NCBI GenBank assembly: GCA_025526995.1
Contig: JAHLKG010000015.1
Span: 496,001 to 560,000 of the forward strand
Origin: Powellomyces hirtus
Lineage: Eukaryota; Chytridiomycota; Chytridiomycetes; Spizellomycetales; Powellomycetaceae
Length of the DNA: 64,000 bases
Direction of reading: 5' to 3'
The position numbers were made by a program, and so were the translations under genes. How positions within the stretch are numbered: the first letter of the stretch is position 1; the number at the start of each line of letters is the position of its first letter. Below are positions 47,881 through 58,232 of the stretch, piece by piece. The notes below the pieces were generated by a model. The model was not told the origin of the DNA. It saw only the letters and a program-made list of their open reading frames with translations, and ran no database searches.

Positions 47881-49038
47881 GAACCATGAAGCGTGATGCT
47901 TCCTATATACAGCTTTTAGGGTATCTCCTTGCCTTGCAAGTGGGAACTGCTCAGGGTAGACACTAACTATAATACCGTGAATGAGGCCGGAGTTCCGCCA
48001 AGATCATGTGGAAAAATACACAAGCCTACCATTGTGCCTTCGGAAGGCAGGTTCCCTCGTTACGCCCTGCAAACAGCAAATTCTCTGTCGTCGGTCCATC
48101 TTCCAAGCTTGGTCTTGACAATCACGCAATGCAAGATCGACTGAATGTTAGTTCAAGTTCAACGCGACATCTGTTGGGTTGCCTATACCCTAGATTTACG
48201 CATTCATTGGAGTCACTCACGTGCAGGACCGTATGCAAATCACACAAGTCGTTACCGAGAAGCACCGTGGCAAAGATCTCAAGATGCCAGAGAGAGAGAG
48301 GGGGAGAGAGCGGCGGGGGCGGGACATAAAAACCCATGCTATAAAATGTCAATGATGCAGTTGCAGTTGCAGGTTTTTGTGGCAGTTCGTCGGATGCGCC
48401 CAAAAAGCAATGTATTGTTATTCCCGTCTCTAACACCACGTAGGCTCTAAGAGATCAATGAGCGAGCCATTTTCTCCTCTTCAACATCCTTCGTTTCAGC
48501 ATTTTCCGCCCGTTGAGCGTTCGGAGGCGTTTCGGGAAGCCGTGCCGTCTATTGGAATATTGAGGACTTGGCCCTCAACGCGAGTCCGCACAACTTACCC
48601 TAGCTTTAGGATCTCATATGTTAGTCGGCATCTTGGACAACATATATTCTTAATGATTATCTCAAGTATGAACTTATTATCTATATGACATTTATTCCTA
48701 CTTTATTTCCACTTAGCGCGCTGTTGTGAACTCCATGGTTAAGTTGAATCGACGAATGTGAACGACGAAGACAAAATTGTCAAAGTTGCTTCGCGCTTTG
48801 CAAAGCATAGCTGTCATGACACTCTCGACGAAGATGCATAGCCACCACTGCAAATGTGGCCTTGAGGCAACGCAAAACCTACGTTCTTTGAACTGGTTTA
48901 ATTAGAAGATTGCGATCAATACATGCGATAAAATATTAACAGGCCCGCAGTAACATATACAAAAGTGTAAGAAGAACAGCATCAACGCCCCCATCCAGGT
49001 GATCTCACGGCAAAGGTACCATGTCACATATGTATAGC
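47881..49038. other. intergenic between nicastrin (5' side) and HSP90 (3' side)
   Basis: About 1.1 kb. The left part should hold the nicastrin first exon/promoter. A purine tract (GAGA-rich, 48,290-48,312) lies here. Short frames (for example around 48,458-48,688) are not recognisable. The right part is A/T-rich HSP90 3' UTR-like sequence. Confidence 0.4.
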
Positions 49039-51331
49039 TCAATCGACTTCCTCCATCTTGCTTTCGGCGGTAGCCTCCTCCAATGGTGGAAGACCTTCGT
49101 CCTCGTCGGCCGGGGCAGAATCCTCCTCGTCAATGGACAGGCCGAGCTTCACCATACGGTGGATACGGCTGGCGAAGCCAGACGGGTCCTCGAGGGAGAA
49201 TCCGGAAGCGAGAAGAGCCGTCTCGAACAGAAGGAAAGTGAGATCCTTCACTGTCTTGTCATTCTTGTCCTCGTCGACCTTTGTCTTCAAAGCCTTGACG
49301 ATCGAGTGCTCGGGGTTGAGCTCCAGGGTCTTCTTGCTGGCCATATACGCGGACATGCTCGAGTCGCGGAGGGCTTGTGCCTTCATGATACGTTCCATGT
49401 TGGCAGACCAGCCGTACTGTCCAGTGACCAGCACACAGGGAGAGTTGACGATACGGTTGGAGATGACGACCTTCTCAACCTTGTCGCCAAGAATCTCCTT
49501 CAATTGCTTGGTGAGGGGTTCGAACTCGGCTTTCTGCTCCTCGATCTTCTTCTTTTCGTCCTCGTCCTCCTCAAGTTCAAGACCTTCCTTAGTAGCCGAC
49601 ATAAGCTTCTTGCCGTCGAATTCCTTGAGCTGCTGGACGCAGTACTCGTCAATGGGGTCAACCATGTACAGGACCTCAAAGCCCTTCTTCTTGAGTACTT
49701 CCAGGAAGGGGCTGTTTTCGACGCCGGCGCGCGACTCGCCAGTGATGTAGTAGATGTTCTTCTGCTTCTCAGGCATGCGAGTAACATAGTCCTTGAGGGA
49801 AGTCATCTCGTCGCCAGACTTGGTGGAATGGTAACGCAGCAGCTCGGCAAGCTTGTTGCGGTTCGTGGCGTCCTCATGGATGCCAAGTTTAAGGTTCTTT
49901 CCGAAAGCCTCGTAGAACTTGGTGAAGTTCTCCTTGTCCTCGCTGATTTCAGTGAACATTTCAATGCACTTCTTGACGAGGTTCTTGCGAATGACCTTCA
50001 AGATCTTGTTCTGTTGAAGCATCTCTCGAGAAATGTTGAGGGGCAGGTCCTCGGAGTCGACGATACCCTTGACGAAGTTGAGCCACTCGGGGATCAGCTC
50101 GTCGCAGTCATCCATGATGAAGACACGGCGGACATACAACTTGATGTTGTTGCGCTTCTTCTTGGTCTCGAAGAGGTCAAAGGGAGCGCGCTTGGGAACG
50201 AAGAGGATGGCACGGAACTCGAGCTGACCTTCTACTGAGAAGTGCTTAACGGAAAGGTGCTCCTCCCAGTCGTTGGTGAGAGACTTGTAAAACGCGGCGT
50301 ACTCCTCGTTGGTGATGTCATCCGGGTTGCGGGTCCAGAGAGGCTTGGTCTTGTTGAGCTCTTCAGTTTCCTTTGTCTTCTCTTTGATGGTCTTCTTCTT
50401 CTTCTCAGTCTTGCTCTCCTCCTCATCCTCAACCTCCTCAATCTTAGGCTTCTCCTCGTCGTCCTCCTTCTTCTCTTCGATGGCCTCCTCATCCTCAACT
50501 TCCTTCTCGACCTCCTTCTCAACGACGAGCTGGATGGGGTATCCGATGAATTCGGAGTGCTTCTTCACGATGTCCTTGATGGTCTTCTCCTCAAGGTACT
50601 CAAGCTGGTCTTCCTTCATGTGAAGGCGGATGATGGAACCGCGGCCGATTGGTTCGTTGACAGTGTCGCGAGTAATGGTAAACGAGCCACCAGCGGCGGA
50701 CTCCCAGATATACTGCTCATCGTCGTTGTGCTTGGTGATGACCTCAACCTTGTCGGCAACGAGGTACGCGGCGTAGAAACCGACACCGAACTGACCAATC
50801 ATGGAAATGTCGGCCCCGGAGGAAAGCGCTTCCATAAAGGCCTTCGTTCCGGACTTAGCGATGGTACCGAGGTTGTTGACCAGGTCGGCCTTGGTCATAC
50901 CGATACCGGTGTCGCGGATTTCAAGAATCTTGTTCTCCCGATCAGGGGTGATGCGAATGTACAACTCCTTTTCGGACTCCAGGACAGATGGGTCGGTAAG
51001 GGATTGGTATCGGACCTTGTCGAGAGCATCAGACGCGTTCGAGATCAACTCTCGCAGGAAAACTTCCTTGTTGCTGTAAAATGTGTTGATGATCAACGAC
51101 ATCAGCTAACGACAGTAACAAGAACAACACGGGCGTTAGTGATGAAATCATAGGCAAGTGCGCAAGGGACCCGCTCAGTGACAGTGCATAGACACGCCCT
51201 CGGACCACGCCAGAGTCGACACGCAGATGAGGATGCTCTAGGCGAAAGATCCAAAGTGTAGAACAACGGTGACCGGGGCATACCTGAGAGATCTCAGCCT
51301 GGAAGGCGAATGTTTCAGCTCCTTCAGCCAT
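49039..51331 (-). CDS. HSP90: HSP90, cytosolic
   Basis: Exons 51331-51284 ([16 protein letters not shown]) and 51105-49039 give 704 residues. The ATPase domain has [40 protein letters not shown] and [17 protein letters not shown]. The charged linker is very Lys/Glu-rich (~residues 210-270). The middle domain has [20 protein letters not shown] (catalytic Arg region). The C-terminus ends in MEEVD for TPR co-chaperones. All family positions inspected look normal. Codon use is strongly C/G-ending, which creates long open frames on the opposite strand. The single 178-nt intron after codon 16 is longer than most introns in the window. Confidence 0.98.
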
Positions 51332-51722
51332 TGTGAGTTCGGAAGTGTGTGGTGGGTTTGTGTGTATGGGTACAGGTGGGAAATGTGCGAACGATGGAAG
51401 AAATCACTAAAGATCCGGTGTTCGAGCGGAAGTGAATTGGGGGTTTTGGTTATGTGTGCGTGGGACTTGCGAAGGGCGCAAACGGACGAGAGCGACGTTT
51501 TATGTTACGAGGGCAACGCGCTTTGTTCGGCTGCCTTCGATGAGCTTCTTTGAAAGAACTCGAACTGCTGGCAAGTTCTCGACTCTTCGCTGCTTTTCTA
51601 TTGAGTTCCTATTCCTAGCATCGTTCCCTCAACACGCGTCTGTCCGAATGGTTCGAGCCGCGTCCACATTTTTGCGCAGCAATCCATGCGGGCGACTGCG
51701 AGTCCAGACGTTTCAGATACAA
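51332..51722. other. HSP90 upstream region
   Basis: About 390 bp between the HSP90 ATG and the inverted-repeat element, presumably the promoter and 5' UTR. No ORF is recognised. Confidence 0.5.
51576..51588 (-). promoter_or_regulatory. candidate heat-shock element upstream of HSP90
   Basis: TTC-nn-GAC-nn-TTC, three units at 5-bp spacing with one mismatch in the middle unit, about 245 bp upstream of the HSP90 ATG. Heat-shock factor binds alternating nGAAn/nTTCn units. The match is imperfect and rests partly on location. Confidence 0.3.
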
Positions 51723-52181
51723 TAGGGAGTTTCAAACATAAATCGAATATTCGCCCTTAACGTCCACACCCTGAATATTACACAAAATGCTGCGCTCTTG
51801 TGTTCGCTTGTGGCCAGCCAATGAGCGAGCTAGCATGCCGTTGCACAAATGATGAATGGCGGTTGAGGTTTGAACGGCCGGATTTGTTTCAACGTTGGAA
51901 AGCTTGTTGAAAAGAATGACGAAACCAGCGAGTTGCAACGTTGCACAGGGTTGCTAGACCGCGTTTCGACGTTGAAATGGAGCAAAAAGCACCTCTGGAG
52001 TCGCAGGTTGCGAAAGTTGAATTGAGACACTGAAAGATGCCCGATTTTGCGGAAGCCTATCAGAGCTCTCCGATGTAGCTACAAATACCCTCTACCCGGT
52101 ATTCGTCATTTCATCGGCGACGAAAAATCCTTTCGTTTGTGGGGAAAAAATCGCGTTTCATCTGATGTTTGAAACTCCCTA
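51723..52181. mobile_element. TA-flanked inverted-repeat element (Tc1/mariner-type MITE)
   Basis: Perfect 15-bp terminal inverted repeats GGGAGTTTCAAACAT (51725-51739) and its reverse complement (52165-52179), each flanked by TA, as expected for a Tc1/mariner target duplication. The 455-bp interior has no transposase-like ORF, so it would be non-autonomous. It sits upstream of HSP90, on the border of the retrotransposon nest. Confidence is limited by having only one copy to look at. Confidence 0.65.
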
Positions 52182-52909
52182 ATAGGGGGTTTTAAAGCTG
52201 AGTTGTATCGCTAAAATAGCAATGGTTGTTTTCGTTTTAGTCAAAAAATGTTTTTTGGGCGTTTTAGCTGATGTAAGCAACTTCAGCTTTGAAAGGAAAG
52301 TTGCAGGTTGACCTTACAACAAATTAACCAACCAACCTTGCTCCCCATGCCGCAGCCCGACCAGAAATGCCAAATCCTTGCCGAACTCGCAGCATTCATT
52401 TAAGCCGAAGCCATCCTCTTTGATTCGTCTAGAGAATCTGATTTGATGGTGATCCACCTGATCCACTTTGAGATGCACCTGATCCATTCTGTAATCTACT
52501 CTGTGAGAACATCAGCAATAGTAGAAATGACGACCGTTTGGATTTACTTCAAACTTGCGCTTTGCTATATTGTCATACGCCCCACGTCCAAGCATTTGCT
52601 ATCATAAGCAATGAGGACTATCTCCCTAAGCCACTGGTTCGATTCTCAGTAAACGCAGGTCGAAGTTAGCTAAGGAGTGGCTGAAGAAAGCCTTATTTTA
52701 TGCTGCCTATGCTTAGGATCTTCTATCCAGCCAAATTGCCGCTGTATCCGCAATAAAGAAAAGCGGCTTGATAGTTGTTGCGATAAGTAGAATAGGCGCG
52801 AAGTATAAATAGTAGAGTACTTCTTGCTCCCGCCAAAAAATGATATACATCAAGACACCCGACTAGTACATCGCTTCATATCATCCTAGATTCATTCAAC
52901 CATATTACA
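52182..52909 (+). repeat. probable 5' LTR/leader of element A (left end unresolved)
   Basis: No gene. A TATA-like TATAAATA lies at about 52,805. The stretch ends in CA immediately before a tRNA-type primer-binding site. The matching 3' LTR is absent because element A is truncated, so the left boundary cannot be set. The short phrase CTGATCCAC/CTGATCCAT is repeated near 52,455-52,490. Confidence 0.4.
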
Positions 52910-52921
52910 TGGTAGCACCAC
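52910..52921 (+). other. primer-binding site of element A
   Basis: TGGTAGCACCAC begins with the TGG that pairs with a tRNA CCA end, directly after a CA that would close the LTR, and 36 bp upstream of gag. The sequence resembles the complement of an initiator-methionine-type acceptor end, but the tRNA identity is not certain. Confidence 0.5.
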
Positions 52922-52956
52922 TACAGATCTCAGCTATCCTCACTACCAACTAGATT

Positions 52957-54168
52957 ATGTCAACTTCACTTATTCAAGCCGCTATCAACGCACAAGTAGC
53001 AGCCGCTGCAGTAGCTGCCGCTGCTGCTCCTCCTGGAGCTCCACCTGCACCAGCATTATGGGTAGCTCCAGTACCTGCTCCAGGCGCTGGATGGTCCAGA
53101 ACGGTTGAAACCTATACCGCCCGTAATGCTATGGAATCCGGACAAACCGAGGCCTCTCAGTATAAGGCCCAACAAGATTTGGAAGTGATAGATCGTTTTG
53201 TCACTTACCATCGAAATACCTACCCAATCCTGAATCGAATTAATCCTTGTGTCAACGAATTGACGTACCTTGTCGAACAAGTGCCTCCTACTCTTTCAGC
53301 GGAAGTCGACTCATGGCACGCCACCTTCATGGTGGCGATGGTTGCTGCTCCTGCTGCCCCATTGGCAGGACCTTTGGAAGACTGGATTGATTGTCTTTTG
53401 TTTCGATTCGCGCCTAAGAATGTTACTGCGCGACTTTATACAGAAATTTGTTCGGCCTACTTGAAGACGTCTCTTGAAGAATATATCCGCTATATCGAAC
53501 GAAGGCGCCACCTAGAAGGACTCGCCGTACGCGCTAATGGCATGGCAATGGAACGACGGCTGACTGATCACGAGCTAATTGACATCTTTAAAACGGGTCT
53601 ATCACGTCATCCTCATTACGGCCAATATCTTGTCCAAGCGTTGGAAAACTATGCCACTACTGCTTTGACCAACTTGCAAGGACCGGTAACCTTTAATGTT
53701 GCTGTTAATGTTGTCCGAAACGCATTCAATGCCAAAGGTCTTACGAATCAAGACCTAACTATTCAACGACGAGCATGGTCTACACCCAAAACCTCTTACG
53801 ACAATCGATCCAACCCTTATCCACAACGTGGTCGTAATACTCCCCCTTCTACTCCAAATCGTCAACGAGGACCGCCTCAGACACCTACACGTAGACAGAC
53901 AATGGAATCCGCCGTACCTCACACGCCTCAAACTCCACAAAATCAAAGATCAGGCAACCAGAACCAACGACGACAAACAAATACGGGAAGATCCTCCGGC
54001 TCCAATCGAATGCCTTGTAGTCGATGTGGTCGAAACAATCATCGTGCAGAAGAATGTTTTGCTCGACGACATGTGGATGGAACACCTCTGGATGATACCA
54101 TTGCAGTTTATGGTCCATCAGTGAAAAGGGAATCGGTGACGGATTTTCTAAACGGTTGGGACCAATAG
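52957..54168 (+). CDS. Gag of element A (Ty3/gypsy-like)
   Basis: 403 residues. The N-terminus is a striking Ala/Pro run (residues ~10-50). A helical capsid-like domain follows (WHATFMVAMVAAPAAPLAGP, TEICSAYLKTSLEEYIRYIE, ELIDIFKTGLSRHPHYGQYL), then a basic Thr/Pro/Gln/Arg-rich stretch and one zinc knuckle CSRCGRNNHRAEEC (C-x2-C-x4-H-x4-C). This is the structure of a retrotransposon nucleocapsid precursor. The frame is open from ATG to stop. Codon use is A/T-richer than that of host genes nearby. Confidence 0.85.
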   Translation: MSTSLIQAAINAQVAAAAVAAAAAPPGAPPAPALWVAPVPAPGAGWSRTVETYTARNAMESGQTEASQYKAQQDLEVIDRFVTYHRNTYPILNRINPCVNELTYLVEQVPPTLSAEVDSWHATFMVAMVAAPAAPLAGPLEDWIDCLLFRFAPKNVTARLYTEICSAYLKTSLEEYIRYIERRRHLEGLAVRANGMAMERRLTDHELIDIFKTGLSRHPHYGQYLVQALENYATTALTNLQGPVTFNVAVNVVRNAFNAKGLTNQDLTIQRRAWSTPKTSYDNRSNPYPQRGRNTPPSTPNRQRGPPQTPTRRQTMESAVPHTPQTPQNQRSGNQNQRRQTNTGRSSGSNRMPCSRCGRNNHRAEECFARRHVDGTPLDDTIAVYGPSVKRESVTDFLNGWDQ

Positions 54169-54293
54169 AGGACTCCGAGTTCCAACCACATCAAATTTCC
54201 TCTGTATCCGATCGTCCGTTCCCTCCTCGTCCCTTGTCTGTTATCCATGAAAAATCTCCAAGCTGAGCTTCGACTTCCTCGGCTCCTTCATGG

Positions 54294-54524
54294 ATGATTA
54301 CTGTGAAGATTGCAGGCAAAATTATTCCTGCCTTACTCGATTCTGGTTGTAATACTATGGTGATGCAACCACGATTCGCCCATCGCCTGAATCTTCCTAC
54401 TTCTCCGCTGCCTGAGCCTTATCAAGTTCACACTGCCGCGGAAGAACATATGCTCATGATTGACAAGATTACCGAACAATCTGTAACGTCAAAGGAAGCT
54501 TTGATAGTTGGTAGTAATAAATAG
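54294..54524 (+). pseudogene. truncated protease start of element A pol
   Basis: An open frame in a different phase from gag. It encodes a retropepsin start (IPALLDSGCNTMVMQPRFAH, active-site D-S-G) and stops after 76 residues at the junction with the left LTR-like end of element B (TG at 54525). The rest of pol is missing on this side, as expected if B was inserted into A. Confidence 0.7.
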
Positions 54525-55223
54525 TGTGTATTATCGTGTGTTGTCAGGTGTAGAGCGGAGAAGGCGACCAGCGGCTGACAGCTTTATATAATGCGTGTCA
54601 GGGTGGCGCACACATAATTTATCCGTGAGGCGCTTTATTGCCTATGAGTCAGGAGTCATGTGTATCACCGATGAACGGGTGGCCAGCCCGAACAAAGGAT
54701 CGTGTATAACGTAATCAGAAAGTCACGAAAAAGTATAAGAATATGAGGTTTCCCCGACACCTCCCTCAGACCCTGAGGAAGCATCATAGATGAATGTGAA
54801 GGGGATGAATAGAAAGGGAGAGCTCATGTTCATTTTAGACTGTTGACGCAGTGCTCAGTCCTTGCGTTGGCGCGCGATGTTTGTGTATGCGACAGAGGCG
54901 TCCCTCGTGTCGAAGTGTTTGTATGTGTATGTAGGTCGGTTATTGCGTCGCCGCGCGTGATGTGTTTGTAGGTCGGTTATTGCGTCGCCGCACGTGATGT
55001 GTTTGTAGGTCGGTTATTGCGTCACCGCGCGTGATGTGTTTGTAGGTCGGTTATTGCGTCGCCGCGCGTGATGTGAAGAGAGACGAGGCGAAGCCAATCC
55101 GTCTCTGTTGAGTAGTGATGAAGTTTATCTTTTCTTCGTACGTGGCTGTATTGCCAGAGAGTGAGGATGGGCTGTTCGCCATTGTTGATAGGCAGGTATT
55201 TGTCGGAGTTCAGACTCAGGTTC
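54525..55223 (-). mobile_element. left portion of element B (3' LTR/UTR and end of pol)
   Basis: B is a minus-strand Ty3/gypsy chromovirus split by element C. Here lie the last ~31 codons of its polyprotein (minus, stop at 55125-55127), continuing the chromodomain right across the C insertion (WEP|ESELRQIPAY). To the left is LTR-like non-coding DNA starting TGTGTATTATCG at 54525 and containing a 37-bp tandem repeat. The inner LTR boundary could not be set. Confidence 0.7.
54931..55078. repeat. tandem repeat, 37 bp x 4
   Basis: Four consecutive copies starting GTAGGTCGGTTATTGCGTCG at 54931, 54968, 55005 and 55042, with single-base differences (copy 2 CGCACG, copy 3 GTCACC, copy 4 diverging at its end). 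It lies in the 3' non-coding part of element B. G/C-rich with repeated CGCGCGTGA/CACGTGA cores. Confidence 0.95.
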
Positions 55224-55462
55224 TGTTAGCACGTACAGACTTTGTCATCGAGTCATAACTGCGCCATCGCAGGGCGTATCACGCGATCACGTGAGCCCAC
55301 GTGATCAACTCCGATATAAGTAGTTTTCCTTCCATACTTAATATATCGGTGGGACTTTTCTCTTTTTCTCCAGTAGAGCGGGATTAAGATACTTTGTTGT
55401 TCTGCTCAGTCAACTACTCTAAAGCTTCCTCAACTATCTACTCAGATACTCTCAGACCAACA
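55224..55462 (+). repeat. 5' LTR of element C
   Basis: 239 bp, TG...CA ends. It includes a GATATAAG TATA-like box (55313-55320) and a palindromic pair of CACGTG motifs. It differs from the 3' LTR at three positions, all T here versus C there. Confidence 0.95.
55285..55306. promoter_or_regulatory. inverted pair of CACGTG (E-box) sites in the LTR
   Basis: GATCACGTG-AGCC-CACGTGATC: a 9-bp inverted repeat with 4-bp spacer; each arm contains CACGTG, the core bound by bHLH factors. It sits ~8 bp upstream of the TATA-like box, in the U3 region where enhancers are expected. An identical copy is in the 3' LTR at 61222-61243. Confidence 0.5.
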
Positions 55463-55476
55463 GGTTATGAGCCCTG
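55463..55476 (+). other. primer-binding site, half initiator tRNA-Met type
   Basis: GGTTATGAGCCCTG abuts the LTR without the usual TGG. It is complementary to the anticodon stem-loop strand of initiator tRNA-Met (CAGGGCUCAUAACC in yeast). Drosophila copia uses the same strategy, with a tRNA-iMet fragment cleaved in the anticodon loop. Confidence 0.75.
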
Positions 55477-55955
55477 AAATGGTAGGCAACGAAACGAGCC
55501 CCCGGTACACTCGTAGTATGTTAAGACGCCTAACGGGTTGGCAGACCCCAGGGTCCAATACGCTACAACGAGCCGTAGAACGTGCCGCTAAGAAGAGCGC
55601 ACGAGTGCCTGGTGAATGGACATCACCAGACAATGGAGGGAAATCTGCCGGTAACGATACACCGGCAGAGCCAACGCCTTTGAGCGTCAACGCCAACGAG
55701 GGCGACGACGCATTGGAAGGGCATACCCGAAACATCGACCGACGCAATGGCAAGGTTGATACCCGTCCCCTATCAAGCAGTACAGATGATCACAGAACGA
55801 TCAACTACAGTACTCCAGCAGCATTCCCAAGTGGGGAATCAGCGAACACCGTGCATGTCCGCCCGTGTGAGGCGGACGTGGATAGGATAGATAGGCTTGA
55901 GAACTCTCTAGCCCAACTAACGGAAATGCTCCAAATGAAATGGTGCATGGATTAG
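55467..55955 (+). pseudogene. N-terminal part of element C Gag, closed by an in-frame TAG
   Basis: 162 residues from an ATG that overlaps the primer-binding site (the second Met is also possible) to TAG at 55953-55955. The following long ORF continues in exactly the same reading frame, so the two form one reading frame interrupted by one stop. The segment is Ser/Thr/Asp/Asn-rich and has a C-terminal helix (ADVDRIDRLENSLAQLTEML) likely to form a coiled coil. Readthrough or a mutation are both possible. Confidence 0.7.
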
Positions 55956-58232
55956 GATTTGAACGTCCCGATTAACCCTCAGGTACGTACGGCGCAACGG
56001 CGCGTACGCACACCATCACCCACTCGCAACGATGGGTTCGCTGCACCGTGGACAGAGTACAATCAGGAGATTGGAGCTCAACAGGAATACCAATGTTCTC
56101 CATTCGAACGCCACCCTACATCACCGACATCGAGCATACACAGCGTGACGACCAAAATCGTCGACAGTCGAGGTGCGAAGGCCTTCGTGGATGGAACGCT
56201 GAAAGATATTGGATCTTACAACAGGGAAGCCAATATGGTCAAACTTCGAACGTTCATCGACAAGATTGAGACAGTTGTGAAGTACGAAATGGTTCCGCCC
56301 GAGTTTCTCGTAGATTTTGTGGCTACGAAACTCACAGGATGGGCATACACTTGGTGGCAGTCGCTCTCACCAAGTAAAAGGAACGAAATTACGACGTGGC
56401 ATGACTTTGAAGACGTTGATTCAGGAAGAACCAACACTGGTCTTAGGTCCGCCCTTCTGGCGCGCTTCGCGCCACGAAACCACACTAGGGATTCGCTGCA
56501 GAAATTACGGGAATTGCGTCCCAAAGGCCGCATGGATGAGTACATCACTCAGTTCAACATGCTGGCATTTTCTCTGCCGAAGACACCGGATTACGTCCTT
56601 CAGGATTACTTCATCAACGCGCTAACACCAGACCTTGCGGCCTTGGTTCAGGCTAATGAAGAAAACATAACTGATTTGAGCAGTTTACAGGCTGCTGCAT
56701 CCAGGATTGCCGCCAACATGGCTAAGAAACCTAGCGGGACCTCAACGGATACGCGACCAGGTGCCGCACACACTGACGCCTCTAAGAAACAAAAGGGTGG
56801 CAAGAACCACGGGGAGAAGTCAACAAACGGCAAGAAGGACAAGGAATCCACTCCATCAAACAAAGGCCAACCATCCAAGTCGGGTTGTTGGGCCTGTGGA
56901 GACCCTAAACACCGAACACAGGAGTGCGAAGTGTTAAAGAAGTTCAAATCCGAGATGGAGAAGAACAAGACAAAGCAGTCGTCTGATGGTGCTGTTAGCA
57001 CAAATGCTGTGGAAGCATTACACGTCTGGGTCCGCCAAGAACAACCGTATGAAGCCCTCATCGACTCTGGCGCTACGGACCACATGACACCTTACAAAGC
57101 GACCTTAGATCACTCAACCGTGTACAGTGATGTCAGAGCTGTTATGCTTGCTGACAAAACATCACTACCCTCTACAGTTCGAGGTACGGTACGAGTAGAA
57201 GTTAACGACTATCCGAATCCGCTCGAGTTGGGCGGAGTCTTGCATGTGCCAGGATTACGACGAGATCTCGTATCGGTAGCGAAATGCAACGATCAAGGCG
57301 TTGACGTGCTCTTCAAGTCGAATGGAGCCGTCATTTTCACGCGAGACGGCAAAGAAATCGCCAAAGGCGTACGCCACAACAACGCGTATTACCTGCAAGG
57401 TACGCTGCTGTCTGAAAGTCTGTGCTCAGATTCAGAAGCATGCACTGTCGAAGTCTCTCCTACACTCGCTCATGCTCGTCTTGGACACGTTGGCAAACAC
57501 GTCCTGGAGAAGATGGCATCGGTTATGGACGGTTGGTCCGTAGTGGGGGATCTAAGTGACTTCAAAGATTGTGAAGCCTGCGTGTTAGGAAAAGCCGCTC
57601 GTCTTCCATTCTCCCCTGGTAACGTTGAAACCAGGGAGATCTGTGAGCTGATTCATTCAGACCTACAAGGACCATTTCGCATCCCTGGTTACGAAGGATC
57701 ACGCTATTCGCTGGAGTTCATTGAACACACATCCAGATACGTGACTGTTTTCCCTATTCCTTCAAAGGACTCAGCAGTCATACTCGACAAGTTTCTCATC
57801 TACAAGGCTTGGATTGAGAAACAGACTGACCGACAAATCAAGATCCTACGTACGGATCGAGGCACCGAATACTTTGGCGAGGTTCTAGAGTACCTATTCA
57901 AAAATGGTATCACCCATCAAAAGTCCGCGGCCTATTCGAGTCAGCAAAACGGGATTGCCGAACGATGGCATTGCACGGCGCTGGACAGGGTCCGCGCCAC
58001 CTTCGCGGATACAAAACTACCTCGAAGATTCTGGCCTGCTTTACTGGTAGCGGCTGGATACATCTATTCCCTTACGTACAACCGCATCAACAAGAAGACG
58101 CCGCATGAAATACTGTTTGGCCGGCGTCCTGATGTCGCCCATCTCCGGCGTATCGGTTGCGTGGCGTATTCCGTCCTAACGAGCAAAGGACGCGATAAAA
58201 TGGGGAATCGAGCAAAGAAGCTTACTTGGTAG
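55956..58232 (+). pseudogene. element C Gag-protease-integrase segment
   Basis: About 758 residues, same frame as the preceding segment. Capsid (Retrotrans_gag/UBN2-like: VDFVATKLTGWAYTWWQSLS, LRELRPKGRMDEYITQFNML), zinc knuckle CWACGDPKHRTQEC, protease YEALIDSGATDHMTPYKA, and GAG-preintegrase zinc finger (HARLGHVGKHVLEKM...CEACVLGKAARLPF). The integrase core has Asp in IHSDLQGPF, Asp in RTDRGTEYFG and Glu in QQNGIAERWH. It ends prematurely at 58,232 where a one-base shift moves the frame into the RT segment. Confidence 0.9.

Noticed and set aside
49021..51153. Two long plus-strand ORFs (405 and 303 codons) opposite HSP90
   Set aside because: They are Leu/Val-rich mirror readings of the strongly biased HSP90 codons and change composition with the sense gene. 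HSP90 is complete on the other strand.
52621..52670. GGTTCGATTC, a B-box-like string suggesting a tRNA gene
   Set aside because: No A-box, acceptor or anticodon stems could be drawn around it.
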